Positions 1 through 8,838 of a stretch of DNA of 64,000 bases are shown here, piece after piece. Every line of letters starts with the position of its first letter. The stretch's first letter is position 1. A model generated the notes under the pieces. That model saw only the letters and a list, made by a program, of their open reading frames with translations, did not search any database and was not told the DNA's origin. The stretch is from Aridibacter famidurans (GTDB lineage Bacteria; Acidobacteriota; Blastocatellia; Pyrinomonadales; Pyrinomonadaceae), in the NCBI GenBank assembly GCA_024103495.1, contig JAGFIQ010000002.1, forward strand, positions 1-64,000, in the 5' to 3' direction. A program made the position numbers and the translations under genes.

Positions 1-1963
1 AAGCCCTGAAATTGGTCTTGTCGGTGAACCTGTACTTCGCGTGAACCGAGGCGAAGTAGTTGTTGAAACTGTTCTCGCCGGGGATTGCCAGGGTCGAGAC
101 ATAGTCTCCTTCGTCATCGAAGAGGACCTCGTTGCCAACATAGTCGATATCGGTTCTCTCGAATCTGATCCCGGGCACAAGCACGAGTTTCTCGCCGATA
201 TTCAGTTGCGTCATCGCGTACGCCGCGAAGACATTCTCGGAGGCCCTGTAGTCAGCGGCGTCTTCTTCGAGATCGAACTCGGATTCGGCGTTCGGGTTTG
301 TCAGGATGGCCCTGGCAGCGGTCGGGTCCTGAAAGGTCGCTCTGAAGTTATAGCGCCCGTCGATGATGGTGGTGGTATCGAAGCTGCTGTCCAGCACATT
401 GACAAACACCGGAGCATCATCATCGTCGTCGAATTCGAACTCGCGCACCTGTACGTTCCGGAATTTTTTCTTGTACCTGTCCGCGGCCCCGAACTTGAAT
501 ACACCGGCAAATCCGGAAGAGGTCGGCATCGGCATCGAGACGTTGAAGCGAAAAGCCACATCGCGGTCTGTCGTCACGTTGTTCTCGTTCGAAGCACCGT
601 CGAAGAAGTATTCGTTGAAGTCCTCGTTCAGCGGATTCGCCTGAATGTTTTCGGGGTTGATCGAGCCCGGCGAAACGTTGGGGTCGAAAACCACGTCTTC
701 CTGGAGAAAGATCGAATATGCAGCGTCCGGCTCTTCTTCGTCGGAGAAGGCGATGGAAGCACCCCAATCGAGACGGATGAAATTCGGCAGGAGATGATCT
801 CCTCCTACTTTTGCCTGATATATCGTTTGGCCTTCGAAGCGGTCTTTCAGCTCGCGCTCTATCTCGTTGTCCGAGACCTTGTACGCTATCGCGCGCCTGT
901 ACTCATAGTCGTCGAACTGGTTGTAGATCCCTTTGAAGTAGATCGAGGATGTGGGTGAGAAGGCGTAGTCGAACGCCGGAACGAATCCCCAACGCTTGCG
1001 GTTGATCGAATAGTCACGTAGTTCCAGAGCGTCCAGATCTCCGTCATCGTACTCAACCTCGAAGTTCTCGGAGCCGCGGTCGGTATTGAAGTAGCTCGCT
1101 GAGAAAAGTGCTCCCAACTTGTCGTTAAAGAACCGGCTTCCGACCGTTCCGTTGAAGGTCTGCAGGTCGTCCTCGGAAACGCGGTTGTATCCCCAACCGG
1201 CCGTCAGAGAGACCTTTGTTTTTGAAGGCGCCCCTTTCGTTACCAGGTTCACCGAGCCGCCGATCGAATCCGCCCACATATCGGCGGTCGGCGCCTTCGT
1301 TACTTCGATCGCTTCAAGCAGATCCGCCGGAACGACATCAAGCGCAACGGCGCGGATGTCGCCTTCCGGAGACGGGATCCTCTCGCCGTCGATCATCATA
1401 GCGTTGAGCCGCGGTTCGGTCCCCCGGATTGAGACATACCGTCCTTCTCCCTGATCGCGCTCGATCGTGATTCCGGGAATCCTCTGCGTGGCTTCGGCGG
1501 AGTTCGGGTCCGGAAATCTGCCGATCTGGTCCGAGGAGACGACATTCGTGATATTGACGGCCTCCTTCTGCTGGTTCAGCGCTTTTGCCTGTCCCTCGAG
1601 GATAGGGGCTGAGACTTCGACAACTTCACGGACACTCGATTCGAGTTCCACGGAGACCGAAGAGAAGGCGTCCAGACCTACGTTCGTCGTTACCGTTTTA
1701 TCCGCATAGCCAAGGTACGTGATCGTGATGCTGATCTCTCCCGATGGCACTGCGACAAGAGTGAACTTACCCTGTCGGTCGGTCTGCACGTTGAGCGGCG
1801 TGCCGTCGACTGATACCTTTGCGCCAGCCATCGGCAGGCCGGTCACAGAATCGGTTACCGTTCCGGTGATGCCTCCGGTCTCTTGCGCGAAACTAGTCGC
1901 TGCGAGTACGAAAAACAGGACCACTGCGGTCAGCAGTCCGATACCCCCTCTACGAATTTGCAT
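1..1963 (-). CDS. TonB-dependent receptor (C-terminus beyond window)
   Basis: This is the N-terminal part of an outer-membrane TonB-dependent receptor; about 654 residues are visible before the window edge. Residues 1-27 form a signal peptide ending SFAQ, followed by a carboxypeptidase-regulatory-like beta sandwich (about 28-110, starting ETGGITGTVTD). A plug domain follows (about 120-235) with QIGRFPDPN, YVSIRGTEPRLNAMMIDGE and WADSIGGSVNLVTK. This is the pattern of TIGR01782-type receptors known from Xanthomonas and Caulobacter, which import large substrates such as glycans. The remaining sequence reads as barrel strands and loops. The ATG at 1963 has GGGAG eight bases upstream. The family is secure. 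The substrate cannot be told, and no dedicated uptake partner lies next to it. Confidence 0.93.
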   Translation of the reverse strand, partial: MQIRRGGIGLLTAVVLFFVLAATSFAQETGGITGTVTDSVTGLPMAGAKVSVDGTPLNVQTDRQGKFTLVAVPSGEISITITYLGYADKTVTTNVGLDAFSSVSVELESSVREVVEVSAPILEGQAKALNQQKEAVNITNVVSSDQIGRFPDPNSAEATQRIPGITIERDQGEGRYVSIRGTEPRLNAMMIDGERIPSPEGDIRAVALDVVPADLLEAIEVTKAPTADMWADSIGGSVNLVTKGAPSKTKVSLTAGWGYNRVSEDDLQTFNGTVGSRFFNDKLGALFSASYFNTDRGSENFEVEYDDGDLDALELRDYSINRKRWGFVPAFDYAFSPTSSIYFKGIYNQFDDYEYRRAIAYKVSDNEIERELKDRFEGQTIYQAKVGGDHLLPNFIRLDWGASIAFSDEEEPDAAYSIFLQEDVVFDPNVSPGSINPENIQANPLNEDFNEYFFDGASNENNVTTDRDVAFRFNVSMPMPTSSGFAGVFKFGAADRYKKKFRNVQVREFEFDDDDDAPVFVNVLDSSFDTTTIIDGRYNFRATFQDPTAARAILTNPNAESEFDLEEDAADYRASENVFAAYAMTQLNIGEKLVLVPGIRFERTDIDYVGNEVLFDDEGDYVSTLAIPGENSFNNYFASVHAKYRFTDKTNFRA

Positions 1964-2162
1964 TTATGTCGCTCCCTTTCTCGAAATACGGCGGCTTCGC
2001 CTCGTTTAGTAAATGAGAGAGGTTATCCCGGGAAGCGTAAATGCGTGTGACGGTACGGTTAAATCGAAGTTAAGGAAGGACGTGTTGTATTGCCAATCTT
2101 GTTTCGCCGTGTGCGGTCGTAGGGGACCAGGAGAGGTTCTTTGGAGTAGAGCAAGCGCAAGG

Positions 2163-2185
2163 AAAAAGCCGCCCAAAATGACGGC
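2163..2185 (-). terminator. Probable intrinsic terminator of the MBL-fold gene
   Basis: Read on the minus strand, a six-pair stem (GCCGTC with GGCGGC, one G-T pair) closes a short AT-rich loop and is followed by five Ts. It lies about 80 bases after the stop of the MBL-fold gene. Confidence 0.5.
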
Positions 2186-2226
2186 CTCCCTCTAAATGGA
2201 TCGCTATTTGCAGTCGCATGTTCCTA

Positions 2227-2280
2227 TCCCACGCACAAGTGCGCGGGCTAAACGGCTCACTGCTCACCGCTCACTGAAAA
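2227..2280 (-). repeat. GTGAGC heptamer array plus CGCACTTGTGCG hairpin
   Basis: On the minus strand the units GTGAGCG, GTGAGCA and GTGAGCC are followed by GTTTAGCC and the palindrome CGCACTTGTGCG. The stop codon of the MBL-fold gene (2264-2266) falls within the second unit. The same combination (heptamers, GTTTAGCC, CGCACTTGTGCG) recurs on the plus strand at 48756-48802, so it is a dispersed element and not a chance feature of this gene. Confidence 0.7.
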
Positions 2281-2992
2281 AGCTCTTCAGCATATCGGCG
2301 TAACCGTTGACCGCCGCCGCGCCGTCGCCTGTGAACACCGCGCCGTGCATCGTCGCGACCGTCTTTGGTTCTAGCGCTGCCAGGGACCGGATTATCCCGT
2401 CCGTCTTTGCCGTGTACGGAAGATAGTCGGCAAGCGGGCTCGCCTGCATATCGTCCAGCGTCTTTCTGCAGATCGAAAGCACGTCTAGATCTTCGGTCGC
2501 GGCCTCCGAATCTCCGTTCTGGTGAAGAATGTCGGAGCTGAAAAGCGTTCCGTTCGTTTCTTCGAACAAGAGCCCGGCTTCCCAGTTATGAGGCACGTGC
2601 GGGGTCTTGATGAAACGGAACCGGTATTTGCCTGTCTCCAGCACGTCGCCGTCATTCATCCCCCTTGCCTCCTTCCCGGAGAAATCGTCTACAGACACCA
2701 TCTTGCCGACAAGGCTGCAGACGGCCGTCGCTTCCGGTGCGACCTTCTGCCATTCGGGAAGCGATCCGCATTCGTCGGCCTCGAAATGGCTGAAGCCGAT
2801 CCATCGAAGCGTGGATGGATCGATCAGTTCGCTGACTCCTTCGAGCACCAAAGGGAACAGCGCCTTCATACCTGTGTGAAACAAAAGCGGCTCCTCGTCG
2901 CGGACCAGAAACTGCGCGAATTGCAGGTCGAATTCGGGAATGAAAGTGGATATCCGGAATACGTCCGGAGCGATCTCGTCGATGCGCGGCAT
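2264..2992 (-). CDS. MBL-fold protein of flavodiiron (ODP) type, no flavodoxin domain
   Basis: A 242-residue metallo-beta-lactamase-fold protein resembling the oxygen-binding diiron domain of flavodiiron proteins. Candidate metal ligands appear in order: H69, E71 and D73 in HFEADECG, H132 or H135 in [10 protein letters not shown]154 in FSSDIL and H216 in ATMHGA. The position after the Asp, usually His, is Glu (E74). The protein stops after this domain, so the flavodoxin or rubredoxin parts of true flavodiiron proteins are absent. Relatives reduce O2 or NO, but a stand-alone domain may do something else, so the activity is left open. The last codons and the TGA lie in a heptamer repeat. It stands alone between the receptor and a palindrome-rich spacer. 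Confidence 0.8.
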   Translation of the reverse strand: MPRIDEIAPDVFRISTFIPEFDLQFAQFLVRDEEPLLFHTGMKALFPLVLEGVSELIDPSTLRWIGFSHFEADECGSLPEWQKVAPEATAVCSLVGKMVSVDDFSGKEARGMNDGDVLETGKYRFRFIKTPHVPHNWEAGLLFEETNGTLFSSDILHQNGDSEAATEDLDVLSICRKTLDDMQASPLADYLPYTAKTDGIIRSLAALEPKTVATMHGAVFTGDGAAAVNGYADMLKSFFSER

Positions 2993-3127
2993 AGTCTCCT
3001 CCTTTTGTCAGGGCGCGAGTCTATCACGGAACCGGGGACACCGGTCCTTTTTCCCGGCGCTCTGAACTTTGTTCTGATCTGAAACGCGCGGAATCTGTGA
3101 AGATCGTGGCAGGGGAGAAGAAGAAGG

Positions 3128-3335
3128 GAGACGGAATCGGAACCCCGAGCGCGAGCAAGGGGCGAAAGCGACCGCGTAGCGGTCATGTGCATTTAGCCGT
3201 GGGTAAGCCCGAAGGGCGCAACCCACGGTACAGGAGCCCTCAATTGATTTCGCCGCTGTAGCGGCGACATGATTGGAACCCGGAGCGCAAGCGACGGGCA
3301 GAACAGGAGACAGGAGATGGGAGAGCGGAAAGGAA
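3128..3335. repeat. Palindromic repeat cluster
   Basis: No gene is seen here. The stretch holds a CCCCGAGCG...GAGCAAGGGG-type motif near 3143, a long palindrome at 3197-3228 (CCGTGGGT arm with ACCCACGG arm around GCCCGAAGGGC), a GCCGCTGTAGCGGC hairpin at 3251-3266, and the motif GGAACCCGGAGCGCAAGCG followed by ACGGGC near 3277. The last motif recurs at 16626 and, in variant form, near 10980 on the opposite strand, each time followed by runs of G/A-rich heptamer-like units. Confidence 0.6.
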
Positions 3336-3341
3336 ACCGTT

Positions 3342-3481
3342 TCAGTTGCCCCTCGCTTTAGCGGGGGGTTGCGACGGACAACAACATTGAGAAGGGGCTT
3401 CAGCCCCGACAGTAGCCGGCTGAAGCCGGCGAGATCTTTTTGCGGATTCTGATCCCCCTGCTGAAGCAGGGGGCAACTGAT
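3342..3481. repeat. REPIN-like composite palindromic element, copy 1
   Basis: A roughly 140-bp element bounded by inverted ends: TCAGTTGCCCCTCGC at the left and GCAGGGGGCAACTGA at the right. Inside are GGGGCTTCAGCCCC (3394-3407), GCCGGCTGAAGCCGGC (3415-3430) and CCCCCTGCTGAAGCAGGGGG (3454-3473). It starts within 20 bases of the stop of the 3498-4889 gene. Related copies lie at 22268-22397, 35332-35425 and 59440-59505. Confidence 0.7.
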
Positions 3482-3497
3482 CAAAGATGATTTCCGC

Positions 3498-4889
3498 TCA
3501 CCGCGGCACGGACGCGATCCGTTTGCGGCCGTCCGAGGAAGGCAAAGGAGGAGGACTACCCGACACCCGCACGGCCTGGAAATCGAACTCAAGCTCGCCT
3601 TCCTGAACCACAGGCTCGCCTGAAGAACAATCCCACGCCTGGCGGCGGCCGATCAGCATCGTCCCTTCGGACTGCAGATATATCTCGGTCGTGACAGCTG
3701 CCTCTTTTTCCGATCCTTCGCAGGTCGCGGTCACCCGCACGATCTTGAGAGTCGTGCCTTCAAGCTCGGCCTTTGAGACATACGCCTGTTTTGAAGGATC
3801 GCTCGCGAACGCTCGCTCGCTGAACTGCCAATCGTCCGAGACCGGGGTCTGAAAGACCGATCCCCAGTAGTGAACACCATTGTTGTCCACCACGATTGCG
3901 AAGTGGCTTCCGATCTCGGAATTCAGCCCGCTCTGTCGTATCTGGTAAACGCCCGGGAAGCCGGTCGATCGAAAACCCTTCACGGAGACGATCGCCGAGT
4001 CCTTGAGCAGCGAGTCGGAGTATCGGTCGAAGACCCTCACTTCGTATCTGCCTCCCCTCTGCGGTGCCATCATGTAAGTCGTACCAGTTGTCTGCGAGGA
4101 ATCGCGAAAAGTGATGACGGATGTCGAGTTGATCTTCCCGTCCCGGACATCGCCTTCGGCGATCAGGACAAATCTGGGGAGCCTCACACACGGCGAGAGC
4201 TCGTAGTTGATCGTGATCTGCGCGCCGGGATCGTAAGGCTTGTCGCCCGGATCGATCTTCGATTCCGCCGTCCGGATCTCCGGGACCGTAAATCCCTCGA
4301 GCGTCCTTCCGATCGTCGGGCCGAGCTCCTTCACCGCTTCCGGAGCCTTTTCCGGCGTGTCGGTCGTGTCGAGACTCAGGCTGTTCCCGACCATCGAAAC
4401 CGATTCCCAGACCCAAGCGGTTACCCTCTCCTTTCCCGTGTTCTGCTTGAAATCGATCAGCGCCTTGGAGAGGTCCTCGCCGCGCGCCTCGTTCAGCTTC
4501 ACGACGCAGTACATCAGCGAATCGCCGTCGGAGGACTTGAAGATCAGGTTCCGGATCGCATCGTGAACGCTGTGAAGTTTCGCGACCTTCTGGCGAAGGT
4601 CGGTCGAATTCTCGTAGTTCGGAAGCTGTGTGATCCAGAATGCCTGGAGCCTTGCGAACAGCTGAGCGTCCTCGAGGTCGTTGAGCAGCTTCTGCATCGC
4701 GGCACGGTCGGCGTCGGGGCAGTCGGTGCTGACGCACTGCTTTGAAAGCTCGCGCACCGAATCCAGCCGGGACAGAAGCCCGTCGAGCTCGTCCTGCGCG
4801 AAGCTACCGGCGGCAAGGGCAAGAATCAGAAGAAGGATCGAAACGGGAGAGATGACCTTTCGGAAGGGTATTGCAGTTCCACTTATCAT
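3498..4889 (-). CDS. Secreted protein of unknown function, paralogue of its upstream neighbour
   Basis: A 463-residue protein I do not recognise. Residues 1-31 look like a signal peptide (long hydrophobic stretch ending AAGSFAQ), so it should act outside the cytoplasm. An N-terminal helical part (about 35-130) carries a Cys pair in CVSTDCPDAD. A middle region contains INYELSPCVRLPRFVLI and APQRGGRYEVRVFD, and a beta-rich C-terminal domain starts near VYQIRQSG. The same order of motifs appears in the gene immediately upstream (5053-6495): Cys pair, RLPRFV-like strand, GG-YEV-x-x-(F/Y)D, then a C-terminal beta domain. The two are therefore diverged tandem paralogues. The 163-bp gap between them leaves room for a separate promoter. 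Role unknown. Confidence 0.8.
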   Translation of the reverse strand: MISGTAIPFRKVISPVSILLLILALAAGSFAQDELDGLLSRLDSVRELSKQCVSTDCPDADRAAMQKLLNDLEDAQLFARLQAFWITQLPNYENSTDLRQKVAKLHSVHDAIRNLIFKSSDGDSLMYCVVKLNEARGEDLSKALIDFKQNTGKERVTAWVWESVSMVGNSLSLDTTDTPEKAPEAVKELGPTIGRTLEGFTVPEIRTAESKIDPGDKPYDPGAQITINYELSPCVRLPRFVLIAEGDVRDGKINSTSVITFRDSSQTTGTTYMMAPQRGGRYEVRVFDRYSDSLLKDSAIVSVKGFRSTGFPGVYQIRQSGLNSEIGSHFAIVVDNNGVHYWGSVFQTPVSDDWQFSERAFASDPSKQAYVSKAELEGTTLKIVRVTATCEGSEKEAAVTTEIYLQSEGTMLIGRRQAWDCSSGEPVVQEGELEFDFQAVRVSGSPPPLPSSDGRKRIASVPR

Positions 4890-5052
4890 CTGAGCCTCCG
4901 GGAAGGGGGGTCCGGGTCCAACGGGAGAGGTCTTTTAATCTTAAACCCTTACGGGCAAAGAATGCGAGGGATTAAATGGTCCGGGTGCTTCTGCGGTATC
5001 TACAAGATTGAAAATGAAAGCAGCCTCGGGGATCCGAGAAACGAACGTGTTC

Positions 5053-6495
5053 TCAGTTATCGACTATTTCGCCATCCGCCCCGTCCGGGTTCGTGAGGTC
5101 GGTCTTGGGTTTCGGTCGAACCCGCCAAAGCCTGATAAACCCCTTTCCTTGTTCGGGTGACACGTAGCAGGCCGAGTGCGTAAGAATGAACGAATCGATC
5201 GTGTCCATGGTTATCTGGAATTTCCTCCAATAGCCAAACGGTTCCCAATCGTTTGGCTTTCTTGGCACAAGACATTCTCCAGAGTAGATCTCCATCCCGT
5301 CGCTTCCTATCTCTTCGACTTTCAGGTTCCTCCAGAACAAGGCATTCTTTTCGAGATCCCGGTCATTTCCAAGTTGATTGATCTTGCCTAATTCCCGTAT
5401 GTTTCCCCTGATTCCACCCTCGCCGTCGTTGATGATGATCTCGAACCCGTCTGCCGCTCTCCAGAAACCGATCAAATGATTCTTTGGGAAAAATTCCCTC
5501 ACCGTCAAACTCAATGTCGTCAGCACCCTTTCCGACAAGAGGTCATATGCTACGACCTCGTACTGGCCGCCCTTCGAAGGGACAGTCATCCGGCTCCCGC
5601 TGCTCATGTGTCCTGTAGGATCGGGTTCAACATACGCCTTTGAAAGGGTTCTTTCGAAGCCTTGGTTTTCCACCAGCCCCTTGTCGAATAATCCGATCAC
5701 AACCTGCGGCGGGCGGCATCTCGGTATCGAGTGGTAAACGAGCACCTCCTCCGAAGACTTAAGAACGTACTGATTGAGTGAAAAGTCCAGGATGTGCTCT
5801 TTCGTTTTGGGGATGTAGAATCCCTCCTTCCTTACCCTCTGAATACGCGAATCGAAGTGATTGAGCGCTTCAGCGATTTTCTCAGGGAACTCCGCTTTTC
5901 CGCTTGCCGGATCGTCCGAGGCAAACGTTACAGATGAAAAGTGCTCGGGGATGTATTCCGTTGTTCCAGCTTCGTTTCTTTCATCAAACCTTACTTCGCA
6001 GGTTCGAACTAATGGCAAAAGGCACCTGGTCAGCGTTCCCTCGGATCTGTTGTTCGGATTTCCCTCACCAAGCAGCCAGTCCAGCCGCCTGTAGATCAAG
6101 AGCGAGAGCTGGTACCTGTCCTGAACCGTTCCGGACGATGTGAACTCAGCAAGATTTCGAAGCCAAAAGGAGTACAAGCGAAATAGCTCACGCCTCCGGC
6201 TTGCCGTGGCGGCGATAAATTTCGCGGTCGAGCAGTGGAAGTCGGGGCACTTCAATTGCGCGCACGACCGCGCCATCTCCTCGAGTTTCGTGAGTTCAAG
6301 ATTGATCGCAACGAGGTCTTCGTTATCCGGCGGCAGAACGTGAGCCTGGGAATTCGCTTCGGACGTGAGAAAGCAAAGGAATAAGACGAAAAACATCGAG
6401 GGCACGAGCACGATCCTACTCACTATGTGCGGCAGGCCCTGTGGACCCTCAAACCCGCCTGAAGTGAAGATCGAATTCTTGTACAGACTATTCAT
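5053..6495 (-). CDS. Secreted protein of unknown function, tandem paralogue
   Basis: A 480-residue protein with a hydrophobic segment at about 27-48 (VLVPSMFFVLFLCFLTSEA), which could be a late signal peptide or anchor; an internal Met start close to that segment would give a standard signal peptide. After it come a Cys-rich helical part (SCAQLKCPDFHCS), a strand-rich middle with IPRCRPPQVVIGLFD, the shared motif PSKGGQYEVVAYDLLSERV, and a C-terminal domain beginning LIGFWRAADGFEIII. Comparison with the 3498-4889 gene shows the same arrangement at low identity, so these are old duplicates. No catalytic motif is evident. Codon use and GC are a little more AT-rich than in the neighbours. Confidence 0.8.
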   Translation of the reverse strand: MNSLYKNSIFTSGGFEGPQGLPHIVSRIVLVPSMFFVLFLCFLTSEANSQAHVLPPDNEDLVAINLELTKLEEMARSCAQLKCPDFHCSTAKFIAATASRRRELFRLYSFWLRNLAEFTSSGTVQDRYQLSLLIYRRLDWLLGEGNPNNRSEGTLTRCLLPLVRTCEVRFDERNEAGTTEYIPEHFSSVTFASDDPASGKAEFPEKIAEALNHFDSRIQRVRKEGFYIPKTKEHILDFSLNQYVLKSSEEVLVYHSIPRCRPPQVVIGLFDKGLVENQGFERTLSKAYVEPDPTGHMSSGSRMTVPSKGGQYEVVAYDLLSERVLTTLSLTVREFFPKNHLIGFWRAADGFEIIINDGEGGIRGNIRELGKINQLGNDRDLEKNALFWRNLKVEEIGSDGMEIYSGECLVPRKPNDWEPFGYWRKFQITMDTIDSFILTHSACYVSPEQGKGFIRLWRVRPKPKTDLTNPDGADGEIVDN

Positions 6496-6573
6496 CGCGC
6501 CGACGCCCGGATGTCTCTTAGGAACCGTATATCAAAATATCTGGTCAGAGCGCAACATTTTGAGGCGGAGTGC

Positions 6574-7482
6574 TTACAGGCCCCGCAGCCAGTCGACGAT
6601 CACGCCCGCCAGTTCCTCGCCCTTGTCTTCCTGGATGAAGTGCCCCGCGTTCTCGATCGTCGTATGCGGCTGGCCGAGCGCTCCGGGCACGCGCTTCTGA
6701 AAGACCTTGTCCGCTCCCCGCATAATGGGATCGCCGTCGGCGAAAGCGGTCAGGAACGGCTTGTCCCATTTCGCGAGCCGTTCCCAGGCGCGGCGGTTGT
6801 TCGCCGATTCGACGTTGTCCGGGGAGATGGGGACAAGCGTCGGAAAGATCCTCGCCGCCGCCTTGTACGAATTGTCGGGAAAGGGAGCCTCGTATGCCTT
6901 CCGGACCTCTTTCGCGACCTTCGAGGAACAGCCCATCTGTATGATCCTGCCGACCGGGAACACCGGCGTCGCCTGCGAGAACGCGAGCCAGACCTTGAAA
7001 GCCTTCGGCGTCTTCTCGTCGCCCGTGGGAAGGAAGGTGTTCGCCGCCACGATCCTCGAGAACCTGTCTTCCATTTCGACCGCGAGGCGCAGTCCGAGCA
7101 ATCCTCCCCAGTCCTGGCAGACGAGCGCGATGTCTTTAAGATCGAGCTTTTCGATGAATGCCCTCAGCCATTCCAGGTGCGAGCGGTAAGTGTAAGCTTC
7201 CTTCTCTTTGAACTTGTCAGACCTTCCGAAACCGATCAGATCCGGAGCGATCGCCCGGAAACCCGCGTCGGCCAATATCGGGATCATTTTTCGATAGAGG
7301 TAACTCCAGGTCGGCTCGCCGTGCAGCACAAGCACCGTCGGAGCGTCCCGACCACCCTCGTCGACGTAATGCATACGGAGCCCGCCGATGTCGGCGTAGT
7401 TCGGCTCGAACGGGAAACCGGGAAGGTCCCGGAACCGCTCGTCGGGCGTTCGGAGGATCTCTCTTTCACCTTTGTTCATCAC
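6574..7482 (-). CDS. Haloalkane dehalogenase, DhlA-like (HLD-I)
   Basis: An alpha/beta hydrolase of 302 residues that strongly resembles Xanthobacter DhlA, which hydrolyses carbon-halogen bonds to give alcohol and halide. The oxyanion region reads LHGEPTWSYLYRKM (about 53-66). The nucleophile is D124 in VCQDWGG, with the halide-binding W125 beside it, at the same residue numbers as in DhlA. PDLIGFGRSDK follows the expected strand, the third acid is probably D251 (FADGDPI), and the catalytic His is H281 in ENAGHFIQED. It is cytoplasmic, with no signal peptide. Its ATG overlaps the stop of the P450 gene (ATGA, four bases), so the two are translationally coupled. Substrates of many HLD-I enzymes are unknown; a halogenated natural metabolite is as likely as a pollutant. 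Confidence 0.92.
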   Translation of the reverse strand: MMNKGEREILRTPDERFRDLPGFPFEPNYADIGGLRMHYVDEGGRDAPTVLVLHGEPTWSYLYRKMIPILADAGFRAIAPDLIGFGRSDKFKEKEAYTYRSHLEWLRAFIEKLDLKDIALVCQDWGGLLGLRLAVEMEDRFSRIVAANTFLPTGDEKTPKAFKVWLAFSQATPVFPVGRIIQMGCSSKVAKEVRKAYEAPFPDNSYKAAARIFPTLVPISPDNVESANNRRAWERLAKWDKPFLTAFADGDPIMRGADKVFQKRVPGALGQPHTTIENAGHFIQEDKGEELAGVIVDWLRGL

Positions 7483-8831
7483 TCACGCTTCCGCTTTTCC
7501 GCCACCATCCTCATCCCGTATGCAGGCCGGAGCGTCATCAGCGGCTTCAGCCCGAGCTTCTGTCCTTCCGCAAGGCGGAACCGCCATTTCCGGGCGATCG
7601 CAGCGATCGCGAGGATCCCTTCCGTCCATGCGAAGCCCTCGCCGATGCAGCTTCTGACTCCCCGGCTGAAGGGCAGATAGATGAACTTGCGGCTCGCCTC
7701 TTTAACACTCTGCGTTTCCCATCGCTCAGGGATGAAGTCGTCGGGCCGCTCCCAAAACCTCTCGTCGCGGTGCATCACGAACGGGCTGATAAGAACAAGA
7801 GCGCCTTTCGGGACATTATAGCCGCCAAATTCGTGTTCCTCGGCGGCGAGCCTTCCTACCGCCCAGGCGGGCGGGAACAAACGCATCGATTCGGCGAGGA
7901 CGGCCTCCGTGAATTTCAGGTCCGGAATATCCTCGAAAGAAGGCGCGCGCCCTCCCAGCACGCTGTCGATCTCATCGTGCAGTCTGCTTTCGGCGTCGGG
8001 GTTCTGCGACAAAAGGTACCACGTGAAGGTCAGGGCGTTGGCAGTAGTTTCGTGTCCCGCAAGGAACAGCGTGATCGCTTCGTCGCGGACCTGCTTGTCC
8101 GTCATCACGCCGCCGTCGTCCTCGTCCCGGGCCAGAAGTAGCATCGACAGCAGGTCGCCTTCATCCGAAAGGTCCATCCGCCGCTCTTCGATAAAGCCGT
8201 AGATCACGCGGTCCAGCGTAGCGATCGCCCTCCGGCATCGGTTCGCGGGCGGGATAGGGAGCTTTTCGAGGTGTTCGGAAAAGGGGATCAGAAGAAAGTC
8301 GAACGACTCGATAAGATCGGTCATCGCGGCGCCGACCTCTTCCGCGTCGCCGTCCACATCGACGCCGAAAAGCGTTCTGCCGACGATCCGAAGCGTCAAC
8401 CGCATCATCTCGCGGTCCATGTCCAACGTCGATCCGTTCTTCCATTCCTTTCGGATCCGCACCGCCTCTCCGCTCATCGTCTGCGCATACGAGGCGATCC
8501 TGTCCTTGTGGAAGGCAGGCTGGATCATACGTCTCTGCCGCAAGTGCGCCTCGCCCTCGCTCGTCAGGAGCCCCTCGCCGAGCAGCATCTTCGCCCTTTG
8601 AAGCGCGCGTCCTTTCACGAATTTCGAGTTCGAGTTGACCAGAAGGTCGCGAGCGAGGTCAGGATGGTTGAGCAGATATGCGGGCATCCGGAACAGCTGC
8701 ATATGCGTGACATCCCCAAGCGCGGCCATCTCGCGCAGAAATTCCGTGGGCCGCTTTCTGTACCTGAAAAAGTGGCCGCCGAAGATGCCGGGCGCGAGGC
8801 CCGGCGGAAGCCGATCGCCGTTTTGGGACAT
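7479..8831 (-). CDS. Cytochrome P450
   Basis: A soluble bacterial cytochrome P450 of 450 residues. The I-helix oxygen-binding motif is LFLAGHETTAN, the K-helix ExxR is in ESMRLFPPAW, the PERF-type region is FIPERWE, and the haem loop reads FSRGVRSCIGEG with the Cys thiolate ligand. The haem loop has S and R where FGGGPR is common. It would oxidise a hydrophobic substrate using electrons from a ferredoxin or flavodoxin partner, and no such partner is encoded next door. It is the first gene of a two-gene unit with the dehalogenase. A TAGAAT hexamer (8839-8844, minus strand) sits seven bases before the ATG and there is no ribosome site, so the mRNA may be leaderless. Confidence 0.95.
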   Translation of the reverse strand: MSQNGDRLPPGLAPGIFGGHFFRYRKRPTEFLREMAALGDVTHMQLFRMPAYLLNHPDLARDLLVNSNSKFVKGRALQRAKMLLGEGLLTSEGEAHLRQRRMIQPAFHKDRIASYAQTMSGEAVRIRKEWKNGSTLDMDREMMRLTLRIVGRTLFGVDVDGDAEEVGAAMTDLIESFDFLLIPFSEHLEKLPIPPANRCRRAIATLDRVIYGFIEERRMDLSDEGDLLSMLLLARDEDDGGVMTDKQVRDEAITLFLAGHETTANALTFTWYLLSQNPDAESRLHDEIDSVLGGRAPSFEDIPDLKFTEAVLAESMRLFPPAWAVGRLAAEEHEFGGYNVPKGALVLISPFVMHRDERFWERPDDFIPERWETQSVKEASRKFIYLPFSRGVRSCIGEGFAWTEGILAIAAIARKWRFRLAEGQKLGLKPLMTLRPAYGMRMVAEKRKRE

Positions 8832-8838
8832 ACGCGGA

